Positions 33,078 to 42,125 of a stretch of 64,000 nucleotides of DNA are shown here, piece after piece (the first letter of the stretch is position 1; each line of letters opens with the position of its first letter). Location of the stretch: NCBI RefSeq assembly GCF_003075075.1, contig NZ_QCYM01000001.1:496001-560000 (forward strand), read 5' to 3'. A model generated the notes under the pieces. That model did no database searches. It had not been told where the DNA came from and saw only the letters and a list, made by a program, of their open reading frames with translations. A program made the position numbers and the translations under genes. The stretch comes from Labrenzia sp. 011. Its GTDB lineage: Bacteria > Pseudomonadota > Alphaproteobacteria > Rhizobiales > Stappiaceae.

Positions 33078-35840
33078 GTGCCGAAAGTTGAACTGGATAT
33101 TGCTCGCGGAGAACTGGTTCGGGACGGCGTGCCGGTGCGTCTGCGTCCCAAGACCCTGGCCGTACTGGTTGAACTTCATGAGAGAGCCGGAGAGGTCGTC
33201 AGCCAGAGCGAACTCAGGAATGCCGTCTGGGGGCAGCGGTACGGCCGCGAGACGGGGCCGAAACAGTGCATTCGCGAATTGAGACGCCTTCTCGGTGACA
33301 GCGCCGAGACGTCGGAGTTTATCGAAACGGTCGGCAGGCAGGGGTACCGTCTCGCCGGCAGGATCCGCCTGCTCAATTCCGGACTGGGGGAGGCGCCCAG
33401 GGGGCCCCTTTGCGTCGGGCGGACGACAGAACTGGAGAGACTTGCGGAAAGTGCGGCCTCCGCGCGCGGTGGAAAGCGGCCTGTCATGCTTGTTGCCGGA
33501 GAAACGGGTGCGGGCAAGTCAACGCTTGTGGACGCCTTTGTCGCCGCGCTGCCCCGTGCCGCGCCAACATGGTCGGTTCAGGGACAGTGCATTCCCCATC
33601 CGGGGGCTAGGGAACCCTACGGTCCGCTGGTCGAAGTCGTCGCCCAGCTCATCCAGGGGCCTGAAGAGGGGCTGGTCCGGCAGGTGCTGGCGGATGTTGC
33701 ACCTTCCTTTGGATATCTCCTTCCTCAGCCACGACCAAACAAGGCGCCGGCATCATTGTCTGCGGATCTTGCTGAAGCGACGCCTGACACCATGCTTCGG
33801 GAATTCACGGCTTTCCTTGAGCAGTTTTCGCAACGACATCCCGGCGTGATCGTGCTGGAGGATCTGCATTGGGCAGACCAGAGCACTCTGGCATGGCTTC
33901 TGTCCTGGGCCCGGCGCCGCGGTCCGGGCAGGGTATTGGTCGTGGGGACCTACCGCTTCGATGAGATGGACAGGTCCGGTGATCTGGAAGCGACGCTACA
34001 CTATCTCAAGCGCACGGAAGGCTTCTCCATGATGACATTGGGCGGGCTGGATCAGCCGGCCGTGGGCGAATATCTGGATCGGCGCTTCCCCGGAAGCAGG
34101 TTGCCGAAGGGGCTCGACGCCGAACTGGCGCGCAGAACCGAAGGTCACGCGATTCTGGTCGATGCGGTTGTGGAGCAATGGCTCAGCAAAGGGGTCGTGA
34201 AACAGGCCGGCGAACGCTGGAAATTTGACGGATCCGTTGAAGAGCTGCTTTCGGCAATCACTGCGGGCGCCCGGGATTTCATCGACGGCGAAATCGCCAG
34301 GTTGAAACCGGACGAGCGCCAGATCCTCGAGGCTGCGAGTGTCGCGGGATTGCGTTTCTCCGCAGCCATGTTGAGTGACAGCCGGCCGGAGCTTGAAAGA
34401 ATCGAAATGGGGCTGGATCGCCTTGCGGCCGTGAGGCGGTTCATTGAACGCGCAGGGACGGCGACCTGGCCGGACGGAACGCAGGCTACGCGATATGTCT
34501 TTCGGCATGTGCTTTATCAGGAGGCGCTGTACGACGCCATTCCTGCGGCCAACCGCCAGGGGCTTCATGAACGGGTCGGCAGCCGTCTGGAACGCGCGTT
34601 TGGTCGACAGGCTGTGGATCTGGTTCCCGTTATGGCGGATCATTTCGAGCGCGGCGCCGACCGCCGGCGCGCCGCGATCTATCGCGGGCTGGCAGGTCAT
34701 TCCGCGCTGAAACGCGGTGCCGTCAGCGATGCGAAGGAACAGTTCCGGCAGGCGCTGGAACTGCATGCCGGATGCCCGCCCGATCTCGAGTTGCGTTCGG
34801 CGGAATGCCGGACGCTCCTTGGCCTTGGTGCGGCGCTGATTGTCGGAGAGAGTTTTTCCGCGCCGGAACTGAGAGATGTCTGTGAACGAGCCGCCGCGCT
34901 GGCGCGCCAGACGGACGACGCGACATCGATCGTGCCTGCGCTCGCAGGATTGTGGAACCATCATGTTTCCAAGGCCAACCTGGCCGCCGCCAATGAATTG
35001 TCGCAAGGGCTGAATGCCCTTGGAGGGAAGGTCCCGCCGCTTTATGAACTGGTCACGCATAATGCGGTCGGTCAGGCAAGTTTCTTCAGTGGCGATCCCG
35101 CAGCCTGCCTTCCGCACATCGAAGCGGTGTGCGACGCCTATGATGCGCAACAGTTTGCCGAAGCATCGATCTTGTTCGGAGAGGATCCGGGCATCGTTTG
35201 CCGGCAATATGCTGCCTGTGTCCTGCAGATCCTCGATCAGGACGAGATGGCCGAAAAGCATTTTTCCGAAGGCATGCAGTTGGCGATCGCGCATGAACAG
35301 CCCTTCGGTCAGGCGCAGATGCTTTGGGCGGGCGCGTTGATTGCCCGCGAGCGCGGCGAACCGGAACGGGTCCTGGAAAGGGCCGTTGCACTGACCGAGA
35401 TCTGCGAAACCGCCGCCATTCCGTACTGGCTTCCTTACGGCAGGATGCTTGCCGGCTGGGCGAATGTCGCACTCGGCGACCCGGCCGGGCTAAGGTTGCT
35501 GCGTGAAGGTCTGGACGACTATGTGGCCATGGACGTCAAGTTGACTCGCCCCTTCGGGCTGGCGCTCTTTGCCGAAACCGCGGGCCGTTGCGGCGACCCT
35601 GGCGAAGGCCTTTCGGCACTGGGGGCGGCGCTGCATCTGACAAGGCAGACAGGAGAACGCTGGTACGAGCCGGAGATCTGCCGATTGTGGGCTTCTCTTT
35701 CGCTGCAGACCGGTCGACCGAAAAATGCCCCCCTGGCCTTGAGGCGCGCAATCGCCCTGGCCCGGAAACAGAAAGCCACGATTTTCGAAAGACGTGCGCT
35801 CCGGGACCTGGAGCGGCTGAATGCCACGTCGAACAGCTGA
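33078..35840 (+). CDS. Large winged-helix / AAA ATPase / TPR transcriptional regulator
   Basis: A 920-residue one-component regulator. Residues 1-98 are an OmpR/CadC-type winged helix (RLRPKTLAVLVELHERAG, IETVGRQGYRL). An AAA ATPase of the adenylate-cyclase/LuxR (MalT-like) type follows: Walker A GETGAGKST (141-149), Walker B VIVLEDLHWAD (257-267). The last 500 residues are helical repeats of TPR character that probably sense a ligand or partner. It has no membrane segment. The start is GTG at 33078 with GGAA eleven bases upstream. It is divergent from the hydrolase-TpsB operon and is its likely controller. Family relatives often drive secondary or exported functions. Confidence 0.85.
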   Translation: MPKVELDIARGELVRDGVPVRLRPKTLAVLVELHERAGEVVSQSELRNAVWGQRYGRETGPKQCIRELRRLLGDSAETSEFIETVGRQGYRLAGRIRLLNSGLGEAPRGPLCVGRTTELERLAESAASARGGKRPVMLVAGETGAGKSTLVDAFVAALPRAAPTWSVQGQCIPHPGAREPYGPLVEVVAQLIQGPEEGLVRQVLADVAPSFGYLLPQPRPNKAPASLSADLAEATPDTMLREFTAFLEQFSQRHPGVIVLEDLHWADQSTLAWLLSWARRRGPGRVLVVGTYRFDEMDRSGDLEATLHYLKRTEGFSMMTLGGLDQPAVGEYLDRRFPGSRLPKGLDAELARRTEGHAILVDAVVEQWLSKGVVKQAGERWKFDGSVEELLSAITAGARDFIDGEIARLKPDERQILEAASVAGLRFSAAMLSDSRPELERIEMGLDRLAAVRRFIERAGTATWPDGTQATRYVFRHVLYQEALYDAIPAANRQGLHERVGSRLERAFGRQAVDLVPVMADHFERGADRRRAAIYRGLAGHSALKRGAVSDAKEQFRQALELHAGCPPDLELRSAECRTLLGLGAALIVGESFSAPELRDVCERAAALARQTDDATSIVPALAGLWNHHVSKANLAAANELSQGLNALGGKVPPLYELVTHNAVGQASFFSGDPAACLPHIEAVCDAYDAQQFAEASILFGEDPGIVCRQYAACVLQILDQDEMAEKHFSEGMQLAIAHEQPFGQAQMLWAGALIARERGEPERVLERAVALTEICETAAIPYWLPYGRMLAGWANVALGDPAGLRLLREGLDDYVAMDVKLTRPFGLALFAETAGRCGDPGEGLSALGAALHLTRQTGERWYEPEICRLWASLSLQTGRPKNAPLALRRAIALARKQKATIFERRALRDLERLNATSNS

Positions 35841-36011
35841 CCCTGCAGCGCGGCAAGGTTTCTGGCCTGCGGAAAGCAGACACGGAAAAACTCCCGGACG
35901 CACCTCCGCATGCGGTCCGGCGGAGGAGCACCCAACGACAGTTCCAGACATTGGAGACGTGAGGGCGGGCTATGGCAGGTGACAGGAAGAGGGAAAGTCT
36001 GAAGCGTTGAA

Positions 36012-36036
36012 ACCCGATAGAAGCTGTTCTTCTATC
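36012..36036 (-). terminator. Hairpin downstream of tRNA-Asn
   Basis: GATAGAAG (36016-36023) and CTTCTATC (36029-36036) form an 8-bp stem with a 5-base loop. On the minus strand it is followed only by GGGTTTC, so the U-run is weak. It begins 22 bases past the 3' end of the tRNA. Confidence 0.5.
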
Positions 36037-36057
36037 ATCACGCTTGAAAGGTGGTGA

Positions 36058-36133
36058 TGGCTCCCCAGGCCGGACTCGAACCAGCGACCCAGCGATTAAC
36101 AGTCGCTTGCTCTACCAACTGAGCTACTGGGGA
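36058..36133 (-). tRNA. tRNA-Asn (GTT)
   Basis: A 76-base tRNA including an encoded CCA. The acceptor stem pairs TCCCCAG with CTGGGGA, the D arm is AGCTCAGTTGGTAGAGC, and the T arm has GGTTCGAGTCC. The anticodon loop CTGTTAA gives GTT (36098-36100 on the plus strand read AAC), which decodes AAC and AAU. Confidence 0.97.
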
Positions 36134-36179
36134 TCACCACGTACGGGCTCGGCCAAGGCCTGTCCCGTCGATGGAGATG

Positions 36180-36209
36180 CGTATATCAAAGGCGTGATCC
36201 CTTTGCCAA
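36180..36209 (-). promoter_or_regulatory. Promoter of tRNA-Asn
   Basis: On the minus strand TTGGCA (36209-36204) and TATACG (36185-36180) are 18 bases apart; a 17-base reading gives ATATAC. Transcription would begin about 40 bases before the tRNA. Confidence 0.55.
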
Positions 36210-36406
36210 GCCCCCGGCGATGTTTTTTTCATCCCACCCTCACTTTTTTATCCGGCATGTGGAAAACGGTATATTTTTCATACCGCTAAGCATCTTGAAC
36301 AGGGCGGGAAACCGGTGGGTTCCGAAACCGGGAAACGCCGCCGGTTCGGCGAGAAAAACGCCGGGAAGTCTGTCGCCTGCTTGTTTCCGGCTCAATATGT
36401 GGCTAG

Positions 36407-36618
36407 GAAGGCTGTGACGGTTCCGGAAAGGGCTTTGCCCGATCCGGATGAAACGGGAATCCGGTACGGGTCAATCGGCCACAATCCGGAGCTGCCCCCG
36501 CAACTGTGAGCGGTGAGCGTCTGCACGATGACCACTGGCCGGATCGGCCGGGAAGGGGTGCGGGGCGCGGTGAGCCGCAAGCCAGGAGACCGGCCGTCAT
36601 CGAAGCAACCCAGTGGCG
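36407..36618 (+). ncRNA. Cobalamin (adenosylcobalamin) riboswitch
   Basis: The leader of cobP has the conserved parts of the cobalamin riboswitch in order: a GGGAAtCCGGT core at about 36458-36469, the B12-box region GGAGCTGCCCCCGCAACTG (36489-36507), and the closing GCCAGGAGACCGGCC around 36581-36595. Boundaries are approximate. High coenzyme B12 should fold it to block expression of the cob genes downstream. The GGGGAG ribosome site of cobP lies 25 bases past its end, so control could be at translation. Confidence 0.92.
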
Positions 36619-36645
36619 CTGTCGGGCGGACGGCGGGGAGACTGT

Positions 36646-37197
36646 ATGACGCAAGCAGACAGCCCGGGGGCCACGCTCGTTCTCGGCGGCGCCCGCTCCG
36701 GAAAAAGCCGGTTCGCGGAAGACCTGGCGGAAAACTCCGGCCTTGAGAAAATCTATGTCGCGACGGCGGCCGCCCTCGATTCGGAGATGGCGGACCGGAT
36801 CTCCGTTCACCGCAGTCGTCGCGGATCGGGCTGGATCACCCTTGAGGAACAGCTTGACCTGAAGGGCGTTCTTGCACGGGAATGCCGGCCGGGCAGGGTT
36901 GTCCTGGTGGACTGCCTGACCCTGTGGCTTTCCAATCTGATCTTCGCCGAAAAACACGTAAGCTCCGAAACTGCGAGCCTTTGTCAGGCTGTCGCCGCCC
37001 TTCAGGGGCCGTGCATCTTCGTGTCGAACGAGGTCGGCTTGGGCATCGTGCCGGAGAACGGTCTTTCCAGGTCGTTCCGTGACGCGCAGGGACGGCTCAA
37101 TCAGGATATGGCGCAGGTCTGCCGGCAGGTGGTGTTCGTCGCCGCCAGCCTGCCCACGCTTTTGAAACCCAACCTTCAACCGGAAATACGATTATGA
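36646..37197 (+). CDS. cobP: Bifunctional adenosylcobinamide kinase / guanylyltransferase
   Basis: A 183-residue CobU/CobP enzyme. It phosphorylates adenosylcobinamide and then attaches GMP, making the AdoCbi-GDP used for nucleotide loop assembly. The P-loop is GGARSGKSR (residues 14-22); other landmarks are YVATAAALD, HRSRRGSGW, DCLTLWLSN and SNEVGLGIVP. The ATG at 36646 has GGGGAG 6-11 bases before it, inside the riboswitch-controlled leader. Its stop overlaps the cobW start (ATGA), so the two are translationally coupled. Confidence 0.93.
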   Translation: MTQADSPGATLVLGGARSGKSRFAEDLAENSGLEKIYVATAAALDSEMADRISVHRSRRGSGWITLEEQLDLKGVLARECRPGRVVLVDCLTLWLSNLIFAEKHVSSETASLCQAVAALQGPCIFVSNEVGLGIVPENGLSRSFRDAQGRLNQDMAQVCRQVVFVAASLPTLLKPNLQPEIRL

Positions 37198-38309
37198 CCA
37201 CTTCGTCCATGCAGCCGGGCCGCAAGATCCCCGCAACCATCGTCACCGGGTTCCTGGGGGCGGGCAAGACAACGCTGATCCGCAATCTGCTGCAGAATGC
37301 CGACGGACGGCGCATCGCGCTGATCGTCAATGAATTCGGCGACATGGGTTTCGACGGTTCGCTGGTGAACGGCTGTGCCGATCCGGACTGCGCCGCCGAG
37401 GAAGTGGTGGAACTCACCAACGGCTGCATCTGCTGCACGGTGGCCGACGATTTCCTGCCGACCATGGAAATGCTGCTGTCCCGAGACACGCCGCCCGAGC
37501 ATATCGTCATCGAAACCTCCGGCCTGGCGCTGCCGCAGCCTTTGGTCAGGGCCTTCTCCTGGCCGAGCGTCCGGCAGAAGGTCACCGTCGATGGTGTGGT
37601 AACGGTGCTCGATGCGGCTGCGCTCGCCGAAGGCCGGATCGTGCTCGACGAGGCGGCACTGGAGGCCCAGCGCACCTCCGATGAAGCCCTCGATCATGAA
37701 AGCCCGGTAGAAGAACTTTTTCACGACCAGCTGCGCTGCGCCGATCTGGTTGTTCTCAACAAGGCGGATCTGGTGTCGGCCGGGGCATTGAAGTCCGTGC
37801 AGGACAGTATCGCCGCGGAGGTGCGTCCGGCGGTTCATATCGTTGCCTCGGAAAAGGGTACCTTGCCGATCGAGGTGCTGCTTGGCCGCGGTTCCGCCGC
37901 CGAGGACGACATGGCCTCCCGGCACGAGCATCACCACCACCATCATGACGACGACCATGATCACGATGACGACCATCACCATGACGAGCAGGATGATCAT
38001 CATCACGACCACCACCATCATGATGATTTCGAAAGCCACGTTCTGGAAGTGGGCACTTTCGACTCTATCAAGACCGCGGAAGCCAGGGTGCTGGAGGCAA
38101 TGGCGCTCAAAGGTGTGCTGCGGATCAAGGGGGCGGTTCGGATCGAGGGCAAGGCGGCGCCGGCCATGGTGCAGGCGGTCGGCCCGCGTGTGGAAACCTG
38201 GTTTGCCGCCGGGGCGGAAAGTGCCGGCAAGCTTGTGGTGATCGGCCTCAAGGGCATGGATCTGGACGCCGCGCGTACGCTTCTCGGCGGCCTGAAAGCG
38301 GCGGCCTGA
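37194..38309 (+). CDS. cobW: CobW, GTP-dependent metal chaperone of cobalamin synthesis
   Basis: A 371-residue G3E GTPase. Walker A is GFLGAGKTT (19-27) and the metal site is the CxCC of NGCICCTV (C78, C80, C81); NKADLV is the guanine-specificity motif. Residues about 242-281 are a very histidine- and aspartate-rich stretch with around 19 histidines, a likely metal reservoir. CobW is believed to hand cobalt to the CobNST chelatase, and the chelatase subunit gene cobN follows. The C-terminal CobW_C domain is intact. It overlaps cobP by four bases. Confidence 0.94.
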   Translation: MTTSSMQPGRKIPATIVTGFLGAGKTTLIRNLLQNADGRRIALIVNEFGDMGFDGSLVNGCADPDCAAEEVVELTNGCICCTVADDFLPTMEMLLSRDTPPEHIVIETSGLALPQPLVRAFSWPSVRQKVTVDGVVTVLDAAALAEGRIVLDEAALEAQRTSDEALDHESPVEELFHDQLRCADLVVLNKADLVSAGALKSVQDSIAAEVRPAVHIVASEKGTLPIEVLLGRGSAAEDDMASRHEHHHHHHDDDHDHDDDHHHDEQDDHHHDHHHHDDFESHVLEVGTFDSIKTAEARVLEAMALKGVLRIKGAVRIEGKAAPAMVQAVGPRVETWFAAGAESAGKLVVIGLKGMDLDAARTLLGGLKAAA

Positions 38310-38312
38310 GCG

Positions 38313-38366
38313 ATGAATTTCTCTGCCGCCAGACAGGCCGCCTTCATGGAACGCGTGACGCCCTAG
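38313..38366 (+). other. 17-codon open frame filling the cobW-cobN gap
   Basis: The 57-base gap between cobW and cobN is filled almost exactly by an ATG-started frame whose stop (38364-38366) touches the cobN ATG at 38367. No ribosome site is evident before either ATG. It may serve to couple cobN translation to upstream ribosomes, or may be chance. Confidence 0.25.
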
Positions 38367-41300
38367 ATGCATATTCTCGCCAGTCAGACGCGCCGTATCG
38401 ATGACGGCGGTGACGCGGTCGATCTCGGCCAGTCACCGGCCGACATTCTGTTTCTGTCCGCGGCAGATACCGAACTGGGCAGCTTTGCTGTCGCCCATGC
38501 GGGGTTGGGCGACAGCCGGGCCGGTCTGCGCCTCGCGAATCTGATGGCCCTTGCGCATCCCTATTCGGTCGATCTTTACGCCGAACAGACGGTGCGCGGC
38601 TCGAAACTGGTGATCCTGCGTATTCTGGGCGGTGTGGAATACTGGCGTTACGGTCTGGAACGCTTCGAGGAGGAAGCCCGCGCGAGTGGCGTCGAGCTGA
38701 TCGTCATTCCCGGCGACGACAAATGGGATGAGGACCTGACAGGACGGTCGACACGTCCGGTGGAAGAGGTGCATCGGTTCTGGCGCTATTGTGTTGAGGG
38801 CGGTGCTGAAAACTATGCCAATGCCCTGCGCTTCGCCGCGTTCCTGCTGGGGCAGGCCGAGGAGCCTGCCCATCCCGTTCCCCTGCCGCGCGCCGGCATT
38901 CATCTGCCCGGCCATGCAGCACCGGATCTTGCCGCGTTGAAGGCCACCTGGCGCGACCCGGCGCGACCCGTGGCGGCAATCACCTTCTATCGGGCTCTGG
39001 TGCAGGGCGCGCAGACGGCACCCGTCGATGCGCTGGTAAGGGAACTCGACCGGGCCGGCATCAATGCGCTTCCGGTCTTCGTCTCCAGCCTCAAGGAAGC
39101 TGAATCCGTCGCCGTTCTGGAAAGTCTGTTTGAGGGCGCAGCACCGGATGTGATTCTGAACGGTACCGCATTCGCGGTTTCCAGGGCTGGAGTCGCCCAT
39201 AAGCCGACGCCGCTGGACCGGCCCGGAAAGCCGGTGCTTCAGGTGGTGTTTTCCTCTTCCTCCCGGGAGGGCTGGGAGGAGAGCGACCAGGGCCTATCGA
39301 TCCGCGACCTTGCCATGCATGTGGTCCTGCCGGAAATCGACGGGCGTCTCCTGACGCGCGCCGTCTCCTTCAAGGAAGAAGGTGGTGTCGATGCGGCGAC
39401 CCAGTCGAAACCGGTGAAATTCACACCGGTTCCGGACCGGGTGCGCTTTGTTGCTGATCTGGCCGCAGGCTGGGCGCGCCTGGGACATCTGCGGACCGGT
39501 GACAGGAAAACGGCCCTGATTCTCGCCAACTATCCGAACCGGGATGGCCGCCTTGCCAACGGGGTCGGGCTGGACACGCCCGCATCCTGCGTGTCGCTCC
39601 TGAGAGCGATGGCGGCCGCCGGCTACGATGTCGGCAACGCCCCGCAGTCTTCCGCCGCGCTCATGGACGTTCTGACGTCTGGAGTGACCAATGCGACGGA
39701 GGGCCGCGAAACCAGGGGCGGCTATCAGGCTCTTTCCCTGGAGGCTTACGGACAGGCCTTCGCGAGGTTGCCGGAGAACGTCAAATCGGCGGTTCTGGAG
39801 CGTTGGGGCGCTCCGGAGGACGACCCTCATGTGTCCGGCGGGGATTTCCGCCTGGCACTGCACCGCTTCGGCAGCCAGGTGGTCGGCATTCAGCCGGCGC
39901 GCGGCTACAATATCGACCCGAAGGAAACCTATCACGACCCGGCTCTGGTGCCGCCGCATCACTATTTCGCCTTCTATATCTGGCTGCGGGAACGGTTCGG
40001 CGTCCATGCGGTTGTTCATCTGGGCAAGCACGGCAATCTGGAGTGGCTGCCGGGCAAGGCTCTGGCCCTGTCCGAATCCTGTTTTCCCGAAGCGGTCCTC
40101 GGACCGGTTCCCAATATCTATCCGTTCATCGTCAACGATCCGGGCGAAGGCGCGCAGGCGAAACGGCGCACGTCCGCCGTCATCGTCGATCATCTGACAC
40201 CGCCGCTTACCCGTGCCGAAAGCCATGGCGCGGCGGAGGAGCTGGAGACCCTGTTGGACGAATATTACCTGGCAAGCGGTGTCGATCCGCGCCGCCTGAA
40301 GGCGCTGACGCGGGAAATACTCGATGCGGCGGTCCGGCACGGGCTCGACAAGGACATCGGCCTTGACGACGCGATGGATGAGGAAACCCGGCTCGCCCGG
40401 CTGGACGCCCATCTATGCGACCTGAAGGAGCTGCAGATCCGTGACGGGCTGCATATTCTCGGGGAAAGCCCGCAAGGTGACCTCCTGACGGATCTCCTGG
40501 CCGCGCTGGTGCGCGTGCCCAGGGGCAGGGACGCGTCGCAGGAAAGCCTTCAGCGGGCGATCGCCGCCGATCTCGACCTTGGGGCCTTCGATCCTCTCGA
40601 TTGCGACTTTTCGCAGCACTGGGCGGGGCCGAAACCGGAAATTCTGCAGAGCATGTCCGATGTCCCCTGGCGCTCCAGCGGCGACACGGTGGAACGAATC
40701 GAATTGCTTGCACGGGGACTGATCGCAGGCGAGCAGATCGCACCGGCCGCGTGGCAACGGGTTCACGCCGTCCTGACGGAGATTGCCGAGCGCCTGCGTC
40801 CGGCGGTGACGGCATCGGGACAGGCGGAGACCGGTGCGGTCCTGACCGCTCTCGGCGGCGGTTTCGTCGCACCGGGGCCATCCGGGGCCCCCACGCGCGG
40901 CCGGCCGGACGTGCTGCCGACCGGCCGGAATTTCTATTCCGTGGATGTGCGCGCGGTTCCGACCGAAACCGCCTGGCGGCTCGGCCGGCAATCGGCGACC
41001 CTCGTTGCCGAGCGGTATTTCCAGGAAGAAGGCGACTGGCCCACGTCTCTGGTACTCACGTGCTGGGGCACGGCCAACATGCGCACCGGCGGTGATGATA
41101 TCGCCCAGGCCCTGGCTCTCATTGGCGCGCGTCCGGTCTGGGAGCAGGGGTCGGGCCGGGTGACCGGGTTCGAGATCCTGAAGCTTTCCGAGCTCGGGAG
41201 GCCACGCATAGATGTCACCCTGCGGGTGTCCGGCTTCTTCCGCGACGCCTTTCCGCACCAGATGGATCTCTTCGACAGCGCCGTACGCGCTGTCGGAGCG

Positions 41301-42125
41301 CTGGAAGAGCCCGCAACGGCCAACCCGGTGGCTGCGCGCATGAAGGCTGATGCGAGGGCGCTGGAGGACAGTGGAGCAACCGCGCAGGAAGCCCGGGAGA
41401 AAGCCGGATACAGGGTCTTCGGTTCCAGACCGGGGGCCTATGGTGCCGGGTTGCAGGCGCTCATCGACGAAGGGATCTGGTCGGAACGGGGGGACTTTGC
41501 CGAAGCCTTCCTCACCTGGGGCGGCTATGCCTATGGCGGAGGCGGAAACGGTGCTCCCGCAAGGGCTGCGCTGGAAACCCGCCTGACATCGGTCGACGCG
41601 GTGCTGCACAATCAGGACAACCGCGAGCACGACCTGCTTGACAGCGACGACTACTACCAGTTCGAAGGCGGCCTGGCGGCGACGGTGGAAACGCTGAAGG
41701 GGGAAGCCCCGAAGGTCTATCACAACGACCATTCGCGTCCGGAACGCCCGGTGGTGCGCTCGCTGTCGGAGGAAATCGGCCGTGTGGTGCGCGGCCGTGC
41801 CGCCAATCCCAAATGGATCCGGGGCGTCATGCGCCACGGCTACAAGGGCGCCTTCGAGATGGTGGCAACACTGGACTATCTCTTCGCCTTTGCCGCCACC
41901 ACGCGGGCTGTGGGCGACCATCATTTCGACCAGCTCTATGATGCCTATCTGGACGACGGGACCGTTCGCGATTTCCTGAAGGAGGCCAATCCGGCCGGGC
42001 TGAAGGAAATGCTGGCAAGATTTCAAGAAGCAATCGAGCGCGGCCTCTGGACGCCGAGGCGCAATTCGACCCATGCTGCGCTCGACGAGCTGAAAACAAC
42101 ACTGGAAGGGACCGAAACGCCGTGA
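38367..42125 (+). CDS. cobN: Aerobic cobaltochelatase large subunit CobN
   Basis: A 1252-residue protein, the expected size of the ATP-dependent cobaltochelatase subunit that inserts Co(II) into hydrogenobyrinic acid a,c-diamide, working with CobS and CobT (not in this window). The N terminus has the family pattern DLGQSPADILFLSAADTELG. Later landmarks are GYNIDPKETYHDP, HLGKHGNLEWLPGK, PTGRNFYSVD and the C-terminal RGVMRHGYKGAFEM. Its presence shows the aerobic, late-cobalt-insertion route. The start ATG follows directly on a short upstream frame; the end overlaps cobO by four bases. Confidence 0.95.
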   Translation: MHILASQTRRIDDGGDAVDLGQSPADILFLSAADTELGSFAVAHAGLGDSRAGLRLANLMALAHPYSVDLYAEQTVRGSKLVILRILGGVEYWRYGLERFEEEARASGVELIVIPGDDKWDEDLTGRSTRPVEEVHRFWRYCVEGGAENYANALRFAAFLLGQAEEPAHPVPLPRAGIHLPGHAAPDLAALKATWRDPARPVAAITFYRALVQGAQTAPVDALVRELDRAGINALPVFVSSLKEAESVAVLESLFEGAAPDVILNGTAFAVSRAGVAHKPTPLDRPGKPVLQVVFSSSSREGWEESDQGLSIRDLAMHVVLPEIDGRLLTRAVSFKEEGGVDAATQSKPVKFTPVPDRVRFVADLAAGWARLGHLRTGDRKTALILANYPNRDGRLANGVGLDTPASCVSLLRAMAAAGYDVGNAPQSSAALMDVLTSGVTNATEGRETRGGYQALSLEAYGQAFARLPENVKSAVLERWGAPEDDPHVSGGDFRLALHRFGSQVVGIQPARGYNIDPKETYHDPALVPPHHYFAFYIWLRERFGVHAVVHLGKHGNLEWLPGKALALSESCFPEAVLGPVPNIYPFIVNDPGEGAQAKRRTSAVIVDHLTPPLTRAESHGAAEELETLLDEYYLASGVDPRRLKALTREILDAAVRHGLDKDIGLDDAMDEETRLARLDAHLCDLKELQIRDGLHILGESPQGDLLTDLLAALVRVPRGRDASQESLQRAIAADLDLGAFDPLDCDFSQHWAGPKPEILQSMSDVPWRSSGDTVERIELLARGLIAGEQIAPAAWQRVHAVLTEIAERLRPAVTASGQAETGAVLTALGGGFVAPGPSGAPTRGRPDVLPTGRNFYSVDVRAVPTETAWRLGRQSATLVAERYFQEEGDWPTSLVLTCWGTANMRTGGDDIAQALALIGARPVWEQGSGRVTGFEILKLSELGRPRIDVTLRVSGFFRDAFPHQMDLFDSAVRAVGALEEPATANPVAARMKADARALEDSGATAQEAREKAGYRVFGSRPGAYGAGLQALIDEGIWSERGDFAEAFLTWGGYAYGGGGNGAPARAALETRLTSVDAVLHNQDNREHDLLDSDDYYQFEGGLAATVETLKGEAPKVYHNDHSRPERPVVRSLSEEIGRVVRGRAANPKWIRGVMRHGYKGAFEMVATLDYLFAFAATTRAVGDHHFDQLYDAYLDDGTVRDFLKEANPAGLKEMLARFQEAIERGLWTPRRNSTHAALDELKTTLEGTETP

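Noticed and set aside
36044..36289. 81-codon open frame
   Set aside because: It runs through the tRNA-Asn gene on the opposite strand and has no coding features.
37918..38040. Repeated CAT/GAT triplets suggesting a microsatellite or CRISPR-like repeat
   Set aside because: It is in-frame coding for the His/Asp-rich insert of CobW, with no spacer structure.
40413..42074. Long minus-strand open frame (553 codons)
   Set aside because: It is antisense to cobN and has no recognisable motif.
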